The notes under the pieces were generated by a model. It saw nothing but the letters and a program-made list of their open reading frames with translations, made no database searches and was not told the origin of the DNA. Both the position numbers and the translations under genes were made by a program. This document shows, in pieces, positions 1 to 12,477 of a stretch of DNA of 64,000 nt (the stretch's first letter is position 1; each line of letters opens with the position of its first letter). The stretch covers positions 19,180,273 through 19,244,272 of the forward strand of contig QVOM02000049.1 in assembly GCA_003586115.2 (NCBI GenBank), written 5' to 3'. The DNA is from Salvator merianae (lineage: Eukaryota > Chordata > Lepidosauria > Squamata > Teiidae).

Positions 1-46
1 CAGGGAATCCAGCCTTGGAGGCGTCCTACATATAAATCATGTAAAA

Positions 47-510
47 CTACTCTAATGTGGAATGAACCACACAGTGTGTATGGTGTTCGCACTGCGGGGC
101 CCTAGACAGGAATACTAGCAGGACACCAACGTTTGCACAGAGAATGGTAGTATTCAGCTCCTGATCTTTGCCATGACAGTGACTGGGAAGTGTCCAGCCA
201 CTGCCATGGTGACTGGCAGCACTGCAGATTCTGCAAGCATGTGCAGGTGTGATTGCACAATCATGCAGGTGCAGGGGTGGTATGCCATGTGGCTGTGCAT
301 TCACACCTGGAAGTGGGTGCAAAAGCTTTTGACTGGGAGCAGGCTAGATGCTCCTGGTCAAGTTGTGGAGCACAATTTAGTGCTCCACAGCTAACCGTTA
401 TTGGGAGCAGCTAGAGTCTGTTCCCAATTGTGCAGACTTCTGCAATGTGCAGAGGCACTTGGCTAGTGAGCGTCCCTGTTGCTCATTAGCTTAAAGTGCA
501 AATGACGCCC
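47..510 (-). mobile_element. GG3-a element, left end diverged or cut
   Basis: This is a non-autonomous DNA transposon with no coding capacity. Its right part ends in the family terminus (TTAAAGTGCAAATGACGCCC), preceded by the diagnostic 'ctagtgagc' and 'gctcattagc' blocks. The middle has the family core of CCATGGTGACTGG-type motifs around 200-220. The left terminus is degraded, so the start is approximate. Orientation is opposite to the copies at 3.5 and 40.5 kb. No TSD could be assigned. Confidence 0.6.
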
Positions 511-654
511 AAGTTTACATCTAAGTTTCGATCCAGCTTTAGTCCATCTTCAGAGTGAGAGAATATATCAGCAAAGCAACTGACCATTTCTTTCCATATT
601 ACCTAACCCAAAGGTAGATTTTCTTAGCCAAGTGTGTCTGTACCTTAAGGAGGC

Positions 655-945
655 ATGAGCAGTCAGGAGCAGGCTACAGACACTCCTGATCATGAATACC
701 TGTGGAGCACTAATTCGTGCTTCACTACCTTACCAGGAGGTGATAGTCATTTTCTGGTGATGCAGCGTCCAGGCTGGTGCGATGACCATGACGAGAATCA
801 GGCACAGCTACCAACATTCATACCACAAATGCTGGTAGCCAGCTTCAGATAAGATTTCTGGCCATGCAGTATGGATAGTGTCCACACTGCATGGTCTATT
901 CCACCTTAGAATGGGAAAATTAAGGTGGAAAGTGCAAGAAGGCTC
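655..945 (+). mobile_element. GG3-a element, partial
   Basis: The copy carries the family 'gagcac...gtgctcc' core. It ends in the subterminal hairpin typical of the family: TTCCACCTTAGAATGGG pairs with the TTAAGGTGGAA arm at about 898-932. The terminus AAAGTGCAAGAAGGCTC follows. The 5' third is missing or unrecognisable, so the start is approximate. Confidence 0.55.
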
Positions 946-946
946 A

Positions 947-2323
947 TATTTGTAATATGCTCGATATACAAATTATAAACATTCTGAGAGTTTGTAATCA
1001 AAAGGTGGTGCTTTCTGTTAAATTCTTTGCATGCTCAAGCTGGGGATGAAAGGAGACACATTTCTATGTAGATCCACTCTATCAGCCAGACAATGGTGGT
1101 GCTGAGGGTGATTGTTGATTCTGCAGCTTTTTGTAGTCTTTTACTTTTCCCCTTTTTTAACCCTTTAGAGAGATCCCCAGCTGGGTCTCTGAACGGATTC
1201 CTCACTGGCAGCTTCCACACTGTTCTTTGAGGTTGTACTGGTTAGTGCCATTGAAGGCCACATCCTTTGCTAGAGCAGGGTCCAGGAAGCACGGTCTCTC
1301 TGGCTGTATGACATGCAGTTGGCTCTTCTCCAGCACTGAAATGATGCTGGCAAGCATGTCCATGAGCATTCCCCACTGTAGATAGATCTAGCTGTCTGCC
1401 CTGTGGATGGCTGGACTGATCTGAGGCACAAGAAGCCTGGAATAATTTTACTAGACTCTTAGAAATGGAAAACGGGATATTTCCTATGTGCCACGTTGAA
1501 CCTCCCTGACTTTTGTTCCCAGCTTCCGGAGTTTGGCTGGGGCAGACCTTGGCAGAGCAGAGGGCCCCTAGCATGCACCACTGGTCTTGGCCTGGATTGA
1601 GAAATCTGGGGCAAGAATGGTTTCCTCATCATGCACTGAGCTGCATGGTTCAGAAGCTGCCATTGTTTTCTGTGGCAGGAATATGTGGAACAGGATGGAT
1701 GTTCTGTCAGAACACCCTGTTTTCTATCAGAATCTTTGGAACATTCCATTATTTTGTGTTCGCTTCAACTTTGAACTTTGACAATGTGTGAGTACTGTAG
1801 AAGCATTAGTTGGAGAAATACATTCATTTTGCAGAAATAAGATAGTATCCAAGCAACCAGCAAAGGGGCCTCCTCAGGAGTAGGAATCTGTAGCCCTGTC
1901 CAAGAGGTAGTAGATGTGCCATTTACATTGCTGTCACCTCCTGGTCTCCAAGGCTTCAAAGCTTTGGATCAAAAGTTCTGCAACTTTGAAATTTCCAGCC
2001 AAGATAGTTAATTTCCAGACAAAAAGTGACCCCAGAAGTCAGCCATTTTCACTTCAATACTGAGTTGTACTAGTTGGAAATTTTCCTCAGTAAGTCACTC
2101 TACAGGGGAAGATGGGAGCAATGAGGGCAAAATCCACCACACAGTGATTTTCACACTTTGTCTGAAGGGTATTTCTGAGGATCAGCTTGTACCTCAAGGG
2201 TGGCTGCCAGTGGGGGCATGAGCATTTGCCTACAAGGCCTCAGGGTGTTCTAAGAGTGTCCAGCCTTGTTGGTCTGAACGGAGCCAATTGCTTTGATAGC
2301 TAACCTATCTATGCCAACTAGAT
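947..2323. other. Unassigned non-coding stretch
   Basis: I recognise no gene or repeat family here. The open frames on both strands (the longest about 116 codons) show no domain and overlap one another, as expected by chance. The interval ends at the left TSD of the hAT element that follows. Confidence 0.4.
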
Positions 2324-2515
2324 CAGTGTTTCTCAACGGGGGCCATAAGCCTCCTGTGGACCCCCAGGATATTCCAAGGGGGCCCACAGGGAGCTTCCTT
2401 CCCCCTTCCACTTCCTCGCTCCACTGCTGCATGCACCCAGTAGGGCGGGGGGGGGGCATAGGAAGGAAACAAGGTTGGAAGGAGGCCACGGTCAGAAAAA
2501 GGTTGAGAAACACTG
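2324..2515. mobile_element. Short hAT (Charlie-like) non-autonomous element
   Basis: The 14-bp perfect terminal inverted repeat is CAGTGTTTCTCAAC at the left and GTTGAGAAACACTG at the right. It is flanked by an 8-bp TSD, aactagat (2316-2323) and aactagac (2516-2523), matching at 7 of 8 positions. The CAG...CTG ends and 8-bp TSD are defining hAT features. The 'gtttctcaac' terminus resembles the Charlie group known in vertebrates. The interior includes a G-run near 2445-2456 and no coding capacity. Confidence 0.85.
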
Positions 2516-2709
2516 AACTAGACCTAGACTGGAACAACAATAATAGTAGGCAACTGAAAGTTCCAACATTAATTGGCCTAGTTAGTTGGACAATGAGCAT
2601 TTTTCCTCGCCGCCCCCATTTATTAATTTATCTTGGTAAAGGTTGTTATTCTGTATCTGTGCTGAATCTATTTAGCAGCATGACGACTTACAAAGTCTTT
2701 TGACAAAAT

Positions 2710-3048
2710 GGGCCTGTTCGCACTTTAGTGCTAGCGAGCATGCAGCAGACACTCCCGAGCACTACTAGCTGTGGACAACAAAATTGTTGCCCACAGCTGT
2801 ACTGGGAGCAGTTGGACTGCTCATAGTATGCAGTGTTTGCACCTACTTCTGGGTGTGGACACTGCAGTCGTGTGGTGTGGCATGGTTGCAGCTGTGGCCA
2901 CAGCCCTGGCTGGCATGGCAATGACTGGATGTTTTCACAGCCATTGTCATGGCCAGTGGGTAGCATTTGCACTGTGAGTTTTGGAAGCCCATTTCCAGAC
3001 TGTTCCATCCCTTGCAGTGCTGATGGCTGTCACACCATGGGGACTATG
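2710..3048 (+). mobile_element. GG3-a element, 3' truncated
   Basis: It starts with the canonical terminus GGGCCTGTTCGCACTTTAG, followed by the family blocks 'gctagcgagc', 'tgtggacaacaaaattgttg' and 'catggcaatgactgg'. It stops near a 'ggggactat' motif, just before the expected subterminal hairpin, so the last 50-60 bp are missing and no TSD can be scored. Confidence 0.7.
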
Positions 3049-3494
3049 ATTTATCTGTAACAAAACATAAAATAAAATGCCAGTCCCAAAGAAGCAACAA
3101 GTTAGGGAAGAATGGTTGTAGAAAGTAGCTGCTAGTTTATGGTGATTATGCTTCCAAATGTTAGAGTGACAAGCCATTAATCAAACTTTAACAAACTTTG
3201 AGAAATTGTGGTATTAAAACATCTTGAAATAATTATGATGGCTGTATATTACTGAATTTCAACAATTCAAATCGATGCGGTTCTGAAAGCCAGTTTCTGG
3301 GAATCAACAGCAAGAAATGGCATGTTTACTTATTAGTTTCTTTGTAGGATTTGAGTTGAGTACTGTGAGATCAGGCTGCTTAACAAAATGGAACACTGGT
3401 TCATTCCAGCAAGGTACTATTACAATTTTTTCCCCCAAGGAACTTATGACCCTTTCTACACATACCATTGGGCTGGAACAAAAGCCCTGTAGTT
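3049..3494. other. Unassigned AT-rich stretch
   Basis: I see no gene or repeat. It separates two GG3-a copies. Confidence 0.4.
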
Positions 3495-4159
3495 GGGCCT
3501 GTTCGCACTTGTAACTAGTGAGTGTCAGGAATGCTTACTAGACAAGTGCATTCGCACGCACAGATGGCTGTAACGACCGGCATCGGACCTCATCCACTGC
3601 CGATCATTACTACCACTAGACAAGGAAAAAGGTGTCCGAATCCTCACCAAGTGAGCTTCAGGTGAGGATTCGTTCGCAAGTACCATGTTGACGATGGCGG
3701 CGACCATCTTCCAGGTGATCAGCCCACCCATCATGCATGTGTGATCTCGTGATCATGCAATGCAAGATGGGCAATGACGCCCCAGTTGGGCCCACACCAC
3801 TGCGATCGGGCCCGGGACACCAGATGGGGTTGCGCTGCGCCCCATCCAGCGTTTCAGTGCCCGATCGTAGGCATGAAGGGTGGTCACTGCAGCAGGGGCT
3901 TGCAAGCATTGGGTCGCTGCCATGGCAACTGAGAGGCCTGCGCAGTGTGCATGCCGATGATGCGACTCGCATGTGCACGCTGCCCCCCCCAGTAGTGTGA
4001 TCGGGCCTTCCTGATCGGGACCACCGCACCCCAATCAGGCCCGCCCAGCCTGATTGGGGTGGCCTGATCACCCCAATGAAGCTGGGCAGGCCTGATCGGG
4101 ATGCTGCGGGATGGCCAACCTAATTAGCCCATTCTAGCAGGGGAAGTGCGAACAGACCT
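3495..4159 (+). mobile_element. GG3-a long form, complete, TSD GTT
   Basis: This is a full-length 665-bp copy. The left terminus is GGGCCTGTTCGCACTTG and the right is AAGTGCGAACAGACCT. It is flanked by GTT at 3492-3494 and 4160-4162. The interior is GC- and CpG-rich with repeated GATCGGG motifs, and near 4005-4115 there are inverted CTGATCGGG/CCCGATCAG-type blocks. It is the same subfamily as 40470-41235, sharing the 5' 'aactagtgag..tcagga..cttactagacaagtgcatt' block. There is no coding capacity. Confidence 0.8.
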
Positions 4160-4248
4160 GTTGTCTTCTGGGCTCCATTGGTTCACACATTAGTGTGGAC
4201 CAGTAAGGCCCTGCCCTGCACTAGCATGCTCTATTTGCATTAGACAGG

Positions 4249-4703
4249 GGGTCTGTTTACCCTTACCTGTTAGTGAGTATGCGGATGCTCACTAGTGAAA
4301 TACATCCATACTCTGCTGTGACTGCAGTGTCCAGGAACATCTGCAATTACTCCTGGATGCTATAAACTATGGATACATAAAATGCTGTCCACAGCTTGAC
4401 TGGTAACAATTAGATTGCCCTGGTCAGCAGAGTTTGCACCCTCTTCCAGGTGTAAATTTTGTGACTGGGTGGCAAGGTGTGACCGGGTTGCAAAGTGTGG
4501 CAAGGTGTGCCGTCACTCTCTGCATCCTGCTGATTTGGCTGCTGTCATGGTGATTGAGCTGGCATTTGCACTGTGAGTGCTGGTGTCCCAGTTTGGGGCA
4601 ATTCTAGTCCTTAGAGTTTGTATGGCCTCTATGCTGCTTGGACTATCCCAGCCTCGTATGGCATTATTAATACCATACTAGGCTGGTCAGTGCAAAAAGG
4701 CCC
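4249..4703 (+). mobile_element. GG3-a element
   Basis: The left end is a diverged family terminus (GGGTCTGTTTACCCTTACC) followed by 'gttagtgagtatgcggatgctcactag'. The right end is CAGTGCAAAAAGGCCC, preceded by a hairpin around 'tggcattattaataccata' (about 4657-4685). TSD assignment is ambiguous because of the G-run at the left end. Confidence 0.65.
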
Positions 4704-5024
4704 AGAGAGTAGTCCTGACCAGGGAGACCTTGGTTGGGACTATTGGTAGACCTGTTTCAACAGATTTATCTGTAGACCAGCAAGTCCTGTTCCAAAACAC
4801 GGATGCATGCAGAAACCATGGGTTCTTGATTTAGACAGTGAGGGACCAATTTTAGTGGTGCACCAGAGGCTTCGGGCTTGGCGCACAGGCTGGTCTGGTC
4901 TGGACCAGCATTGTCATGCAGACAGTGCTGTTCCAGACCATGTCTTTCTGTGGTCTGAACCAGTAGGCGTGGCTGGTCCAGACCCACTGGTTTGGACCAT
5001 GGAGAAGTAACTGCAGAAAGGCCC
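4704..5024. mobile_element. GG3-d element, copy 1
   Basis: The right terminus is CTGCAGAAAGGCCC. The interior, including 'ctggaccagca', 'atgcagacagtgctgt' and 'gtccagacccactggtt', matches the block at 32950-33266, so the two are copies of one repeat. It directly abuts the preceding GG3-a element, so its left terminus may be missing. No ORF is recognised. Confidence 0.55.
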
Positions 5025-5500
5025 TGTGGTAATTCAGTGAAATAGTAGTTGTTATAGAGCCTTACAATAAATAGTGAGCAAACTCCAACATCTTTTTAAA
5101 AATGTAAAACTTTTTGCATGTTGAAGGAAAATTATTTTATCACTTCAGTTTTAAAAGGAGATTCATGCTTCAGAATGTTTGAATTAATCCACAAAATGTC
5201 CAGAATATGGAGAATTTTGGAAACTCTCGTGTTTTATATCACAGAATTATGCTATAGGAACTGCATTGTGATCTATGAGGCAATGGAAAGTTTTACTCAG
5301 TAAAAACATTACATAATCCTTCAGTACACTAAGATGCTTGCTGGCAGGCTATTACCATATTAAATAAATATTAACTGTTCAGTTTTATAATGAATTAATG
5401 GATAAAGGATAACTGCATTAAAAAGAAAATCATGAGTACACATGAAACATTCATCCCTTAACAGTGATTACACAGGATTTGGAACAAATATAGAAAGTGA
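5025..5500. other. Unassigned AT-rich stretch
   Basis: I see no gene or named repeat. A 61-codon open frame near 5118-5303 has no recognisable domain. Confidence 0.4.
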
Positions 5501-5960
5501 GGGTCTTTTCACACTTTCCAACGTAGAACAGGATAATTGTCCCATTCTAAGGTGGAACAGACCCCACTGTGCAAAAGCCATTAGCACTGCGAGGCCTGAG
5601 ACATAACAGAAATGGGCTATCAGCATTTGCAGTGTGAATGCTGGTGGCCTGCATCATGACAGTGGCCGGGAAAACTTCTGGCTCCTTCCATGGTGACTGG
5701 GAATACATTGCAACAGCACAACCACAGCTGCATCATGCCATGCCACACAGCGTTCACACCCGGGACAGGGTGCAAAGCAGAGTACCAGGAGCAGTACAGA
5801 TGCTCCTGGTACAGCTGTAGAGCACAATTTTGTGCTCCATAGCAAGTAGTAATTGAGAGCAGCTGTAGTCTGTTCCCAGTCATGAGATCCTCTACACGGT
5901 ACAGATGCACTTCACCAGTAAGCATCTAGACGCTCACTAGTGTAAAGTGCAAAAAGGCTC
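5501..5960 (-). mobile_element. GG3-a element, complete, TSD TGA
   Basis: The left terminus is GGGTCTTTTCACACTTTCC and the right is AAAGTGCAAAAAGGCTC. TGA at 5498-5500 is repeated at 5961-5963. The subterminal hairpin lies at the left end ('acaggataattgtcccatt'), so the element is inverted relative to the 3.5-kb copy. Length is 460 bp, non-coding. Confidence 0.75.
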
Positions 5961-7910
5961 TGAGGTAAGCCTCTACTTTGCTAACTTTATTTACTTCATT
6001 TATTTCCTTTATTTACTTCAGCTTGCCCCTAATTACTTCGACATCTACTTGTCTTTTAAGCTGATGTTCCTATTTGCACATCAGAGAGCAGTGTTATATA
6101 CAGTTATTTATTGGTATTGTGCCTTTAAAACAATTGACTGAGGTTTTTGCAGACATGGCATTCTCAAGATGTTTGTTTTCCTCCTGTGGTGTCAGCATCA
6201 TTTTTGCTGTACACACTGCCTGTGTTATTTGAGACATATAACCTTTCAAGAACAACATAAAATGTCTTTGCAACTATCCATGGTGACAAAGTGTAATTCA
6301 CAGATATCTGTACACCAGAAACCTGAGCTTAGATGTTGCTAAAGTGATCATACAATAGGTCTCACTGGAAACATTATATCTTTAGAGTACAAGTTCAGAT
6401 TTAATTACTAGAGCTTTACAAGCACAAGTTGCTTTACTTTTTATTCAGTCCTCTGACTTTATCCTCCTAATTAATACCACTTGAAGACATTCGTATCGCA
6501 TTCTCAGCTTTTAAATGTCTTTAAGGGAGCAACTGCATGAGGGTGGATATTGAACACTTCTTTTCCAAAATATCCAAGTATTGCCCCTCCTCCCCTATAT
6601 TTCTTTTACTTAAACCAGGCAGTTCATCTCCAATCTGCATTATGTTTGGACCATACAGAAGCTGAAGACTCATGTTTTCTGAGTGAAATCCAGCTGCATC
6701 TTCCTATTGGTAGGTGGTGTTTCCAGCACAAGACATGTGATTGGCTGACAGATTGGACCCTCCAACATTCCACAAAATCTTCACCCTTACAACCAATCAG
6801 AGCAAGGAAAAAGAACTCATTCTTATTTTCTTTTAAGCAGAGTTTGAATTTTTGTGTATACGAGACAGGTTCCACAATTTCAGCTACACTTGCTTGGTTG
6901 GTACCTCTGATTCTATACCATTGATTAATCCTTCCTCCCCTCCTTCCTAAGTATTGTAACAGCAGAAATCTGTTGTATACAGGATTAATTTTCCCCCTTC
7001 CTCTTCTTTTTCTCTGCTTTCAATCTCTATCTCTCTTGTACACATATGGAAATGAAAGATATCCACTCTTCTAGCAAACCTGGATTTGTTTGCACTTCTC
7101 TCTACTCCAAAATCTGTTGGTATACAAAGAGAAGGACGGAAAAATGCACCTCTCTCCCTAACACACACTATTCCAAATAAAATAAATAAGCTTTCATTGC
7201 CTGCTTTATTGCAGTGCAATTCTTTTTGGGTGTTCGCTGGCAGCAGGAGGAAGATAGGTTGCAGAGCTGAGATTTCACTCATTGCAAAGCCAGTCAGAAA
7301 TCTAAGAAAGACAGCATCATCACAGAGGTGTGAGAAGTGAGAACTGTTTCATTTTGATTTTTTTTTAAGCCAAACAAGGGGAATTCAGGAGGGACATTCA
7401 ACCCACTGGAATAAATGCATAAGACACCAAATTCAGCCACATGCAGGTGTACAATCACACCTTCTGGGGGTGGAATTTTGGGGAGTCCTTCATCCACCTT
7501 GGAAATTAATGTTTATTCTGTCTTTTGAGTTATTTAGAAGTGGAGGCAGCATCTTGATAAGTTCAGTGGCAGATGCCTGTGGACAGACAGCTCCACTGAA
7601 GCAGCCTCTCCACGGTGCTGGCAGTCATTTCCCTAGCTCCACATGTTGCAGTGGATCCACAGCAAAGGTCTCTAGGCCAAAGTTTAAGTACCTCCTTGTG
7701 CTCTCACATCCAGGTGCCTCAGGCAGGTGTCCTGCTCCTCAGCAAGTGTCTGATGCTCCCCAAAATGGAGCCTTGTCATCTCAAACAGCCCACAGACGCA
7801 TCTGTACATGGAAGTGGAGACATGGCCAGAATGTGCGCTGGTGCTTGAAGTGTATATGTGTGAATTCACTCATTAACTGCTTATTTTACTGTGTGTAGAT
7901 GTACCCTTGG
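5961..7910. other. Long single-copy-looking stretch
   Basis: I recognise no gene. A 124-codon open frame at 6550-6924 has no domain and is crossed by an open frame on the other strand. CCAAT-type pentamers occur around 6735-6800, but no promoter context is visible. 7560-7850 is richer in GC without a clear family match. Confidence 0.4.
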
Positions 7911-7911
7911 A

Positions 7912-7980
7912 TTGTATATAAATATATATTGTGTGCTTGTGTGTGTGTGCTTGTATGAGTGCATGCGTGCATGAAGTTGC
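7912..7980. repeat. Imperfect TG/TGCA microsatellite
   Basis: Interrupted TG and TGCATGCG dinucleotide tracts follow a short TATATATA run. This is ordinary simple sequence. Confidence 0.7.
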
Positions 7981-10619
7981 ATATATGTGATGCAGGAACT
8001 GCTGTGTTGCTCTGTTACTCTACATTTGGCCAGGGGCATCCTGATTCTTTGAAGCTGAGCTTTTGAAGAGTGTACAAAACAGGGGTCTCAAGCTTCAGGA
8101 AACGTGGTGAAACGTAGCAATATGGAGTTCCATTTCCAGCCAATAATCTTCATTAAGGATAGGGAAGCAGGAAGTAAACCATTAACAAGGCACTTTAGAG
8201 GATGAATCAGCTTCAGAGCACCTCACTCAGCGCGGTATGCGGAATAGAAAAACTAGCAACCATCAGGGCTATTTGCTCCATGTCCAGGACCAGAACAGAA
8301 GAGATGACACAAGAAATTAGAGATATTTCTTCAGTGGAGTTGAAGTGTGAATATGTAGCATACAGGAGAAGGTGTTGAGTATGTACAAAGAGAAGCAAAG
8401 GGTACAGATTTAAGAATTATACTATAGCCATATACATTCCAAACTCTAATTCTGGTTCAAACTGAGTTTCTCAGAAATACTGTGGAGTGAGTTTAGGGAG
8501 AGTGAAAGATGACTATAGAAATTATAGAGTGACCATGTCTCCATGTTCCTCATGAGATAACCAGTAAAAGGCTTTCTGCTGTCATGTCTCCAGTTGCAGA
8601 GGCAATAGACTCCTCATAACAATCATACTGCCCCATTATTGGGTTCAATCACTGTTTGAGGTGCCATTTTGTGAGATGTGCTTTGGAGCACCATTTTGAA
8701 TAACAACTCTTAGTTAGAAAGAGGAGATGGGGAGGTGTTTCAAGTGGCAATTGGGGCTCCTCCCCAACACCCCTTGCAAAAAAAAGCCACCTCCATTTTA
8801 AAATGGAGACACAGCCAGAGTGAGGTTTACAGGATAAGCTGGGTAAGGTAAGAACATGATTCTAAAAGACAAGCATAAGTTGCAGCTGGTTCAGACCATG
8901 CCAAGAGGTGTGCCTTAACTAGACTGACTTCTAGTTGCCAGGTTTTCACACTCTCACAGTAAGCTGAGAAGGAAGCTAAAACTGGAGCTACCTGCCAACA
9001 TAGAAATGAGCACAATCTCCTCTTCATTCAGATGAGACATTAAATTCCCATCTTTCCCTGTGAAAAATTAACAACTCAGGAAACTTCAGATAGGCAATCA
9101 ATGCCCATTTCATCAATTCAGTCATCCTCGGTTTGTCCTTTTTCCAAAGTTAAAGATGAACAAAAAGGGCAGAGAAGTAGAAGAACAACAACAACAGAAT
9201 GAGTGGGTGGAGGTAAGTGAGGTACCAATCCAGTGGTACTTGATCAGGCCCAGTACTGCAGTTGATGAGGATTTAGTCTTGTTATTGGTGGAAGTGAAGA
9301 TGTGCATATGGGTCTTGCATGAAGAAGTTGAAGTTTCAACATGAGCTTGAAGTGGAAAGAGAAAGATGAGAAGAGAATGGGATATGGGTGATTGAAGGGT
9401 TCAGTCTCCTTTATTTCTCTTCTGCTATTACAAACTCCTTTGGAGGTCAACTGATTCAGGTAGGAAAAACCCTGGGGACCAAAAGGTCAGGAGGTCTGTT
9501 GGCAATCTATATCTGATCTTCACAGAAAAAATCAAGATGTCTAAGAGTGTGGCAGGCCTATCCAATCAAATGGCCCGGTTGTCTCTGTCAGTGGGGATCC
9601 CTAGGGATTTTAAACTGGTCTACCCCAAATCTTTCCACTCTTTCAAGCTTCCTATTCAGAGTCTCCCTACAGTTGCTGAGATAAAGGATTGTCACTGGCT
9701 CTCTCCCCTGCAGTCTGGACAAGAATGACATAGCCAGCCATGTCATGCTCTCATCTGTGGTCTGAAGCAACATCCAGCTTTTCCAACAGACAGTTATCAA
9801 AGGTCAATCAACTGACTTCATGGAACTGTTCCAGCAACCCTATGTTCTGGCCTTTAAGAGTGATCAGCACTGAGATTCTGTCACCACTGAACTTCCAAAG
9901 GCAACAAAGGGGAAGCCTGAGAAAAGCTAGATGTAACACTGCCACTCTATGCTTCAGCTATGAAGGCAGGAAATTTCAATGAAGCTAAATGCATATGTGC
10001 CTCTTTGCTTAGGAAGGAAATCAGAGGGTGTAAATAAAGGCTTTCTGATTCTTATAAATAACATTTTTTATATCCTCAAAATCAAAATTGCTCAACTGGG
10101 TCTCACAAGTTTGCATAATGTAGCGTACAGTAGACTGTATTCTGTTATCTGGGACCTTGATTAGGTTGAATTACTTTTGACTGGATTTTGATCTTGATCA
10201 AGTTCCACATTGACTGAATGTGTTCTGGAAGGAGCTGGTCTCTATAGGCCATGTTAGTCATGTCACTTGTGCAAAAGAGCTGAGTGAGCTGAGATGTTGG
10301 CTTACCATCCATACCACCTCCTCCACTTTTCCAGAGAACTTTTGCTTCCTAGCTGTGCATGTTTGTGTTTCCACCTAAAACACTAGGATTCCAGTGCATG
10401 AAAATGGTGCTTAATGAGAATCTGTATTAGGAGGGCAATTGGCTCCAATGTAAATCAGGGAGATAGGGGAGCCATGGAGGAGAACCCCATTGACTTACAT
10501 TGTGGTTGACCGGCCATGTTCAAAATTACATTGACTTCACTGGGGAAGGGCTCACAATGCAAGTCAATAAAGTACAGGAACCTTTATTCAAAAGGGCACC
10601 CCGGGGAGAAACTACCATG
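7981..10619. other. Long non-coding stretch
   Basis: No gene is recognised. There is a weak inverted pair, CCATTTT...AAAATGG, in 8660-8810. At 10447-10518 an imperfect inverted repeat pairs CAATGTAAATCA with TGACTTACATTG. Open frames here are at most about 80 codons and have no domain. Confidence 0.4.
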
Positions 10620-11130
10620 GGGGGAATGTCAAAACACACAGATGTCATGTTTTAAACCTCTTCTATACTGATGCCAGCCAAGGCGCCTGCAACAATACTA
10701 ATGCACATTTCAGATAAGAGTTTTTCACAGACTGCAATGCAGGATACATATATGCCTCTCCAGATGCTATCTCCAAATGCAGACTGGGCTTTTTTCACAG
10801 GACTACAATTTTAAACAGACAGATGTTAAACCCCTGATACCTAGACTGGGTTTTTTCACACATTGGAATACAGAACAGATCAATGCCATGCAAGATGCTA
10901 CCCCTTACACCCAGATAAGTTGTGTTTTTTTGTTTTTGTTTTTATAGATTGCAATGATGAACACACAGGCACCAGCTTTTCTCACATCAAAACAAAGGAT
11001 TCCCACAGTCTGCAATGGTGAAATACCCTGATATCAGGCTGCCTCATTCAAGGCAGGCAGAATCTTTTCACAGGTTGCACTGCTGAAACATTCTGATGTC
11101 ACATTCCCTCCACACCAATCATTCTGATGT
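10620..11130. repeat. Degenerate tandem array of about 70-bp units
   Basis: The block TTTTTTCACAG(A/G)CTGCAATG recurs at about 10724, 10791, 10851, 11000 and 11062, with a more diverged copy near 10940. Between these lie loosely similar spacers containing 'cagatgct' or 'ctgatgtc'. Spacing is roughly 60-75 bp. The units are strongly diverged, so the array is old. There is no coding frame across it. Confidence 0.55.
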
Positions 11131-12477
11131 TAGACAAGATACTTACCAGGTCCCCAGACACCATAGACAGGGGTTCAGTGCCAAACACAATAGGAAAAAC
11201 ACTGTCTTGTACTTTTGACGTCTTGTTACTCAGGGTGTATGTACAGTGGTATGGGTGCAATGAGGTTTCACCTGGAATTGATAAGGAAGCTTCTTGGCAT
11301 CAGAGGAGGACACTCCTACCATGCTATCAATGTTCTTTGGATGTATCTTTTCCAGACCCCATAAAGAAAAGCCTCTGCACCAAAAACTGAAGAGGGGCAA
11401 AAAGTTCTGCACATAGCAAAAAGAGTTATGCACACAAAAACAATTGTGCACAACAAAGAAATGGTATGTGCAAGAAAAGGCACACTAGTAAACACATAGC
11501 ACGCACTGCATCCATTCAGGAACCCGATCATTCAGTCACTGACCATAGCATACAAGTACAAAAGCACACACATGTACACAAAAGCAAACTAATGAAGTCA
11601 AAATCCACCCAAACAGCCCACAGAACACACACACATAAGTGACTGACTTCACTCCAGGGCTGCACACTCCATACTCAAAGGTACTCAAAGGCATATAAAA
11701 GTAATTACAAGAATCATCATCACAACTCACTAAAACCCAGTCAACAGCTACTAAAAAAACACAAATCTACACTCAGAAGTATTTTTTTCCTAAGAACAGC
11801 CACGCCAAGCAGCTTCTTCACTGCACAAACACAAGTAGGAAAATGGCTGATGGACCAGGAAGAAGATCCCAGTTTTCACCTCTCACCTCAGACTTTTGGT
11901 GGCACAGTGTACAATAGTGAGACACAGAATCACGTAATAAGAGGTTCAGTCACAATTTGTTAGACATGCAATAGCAAACCCACATTAACAGAATTTGCTT
12001 TATAGGAGGATCTACTGTATATTTATAATTAGATATATAGGTATAGGATTTAGATATACACAAATGTCTTAAGTCAAGAGGAACATGCCTTACATTGTTT
12101 AATGGCTGACTATTGCTAATTTCTTTTTGACCAAGTGGTATTATTGATACAGCTGTAACACACTTCTATGTCTATATGCAAATTTGCATACTCAGGATCA
12201 GCATACAGAGATGAACGATGCCTGCAAGGTTATATGTTTTTCCTGAGTATAAAGAGAGAGAAAATTGGGGGGGGGGGGTTGTACACCTCTGAAGCCACAG
12301 AAAGAGAAATGTGAGAAAAATGCATTCAAAAGTTTGCATTAACACTGAAAGTCAATGCCTATTCCAAATTTGAGACAGTAAGATAGTGATAACATTTTGA
12401 GCAATACTTGGAAGAAATGATAGCATGGATTGGTCCTGAGTCTTTTGCCATCATAGCTAGTGTCACTGAGACACCTT
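11131..12477. other. Unassigned AT-rich stretch
   Basis: No gene is recognised. It includes CA- and ACAAA-rich segments (11390-11760) and a 12-nt G-run at 12267-12278. Confidence 0.4.

Noticed and set aside
3495..4159. Firm assignment of GG3 elements to PIF/Harbinger
   Set aside because: The TSD length and GGG start fit, but the observed targets show no TWA preference and no transposase is present. The class was left open.
6550..6924. A 124-codon open frame that might be a gene
   Set aside because: There is no domain, no plausible splice or promoter context, and a comparable open frame exists on the opposite strand. It is best explained as chance.
12267..12278. G-runs (also 19132-19143, 61169-61181) as regulatory G-quadruplexes
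   Set aside because: They are single homopolymer runs without promoter or gene context. Slippage is the simpler explanation.
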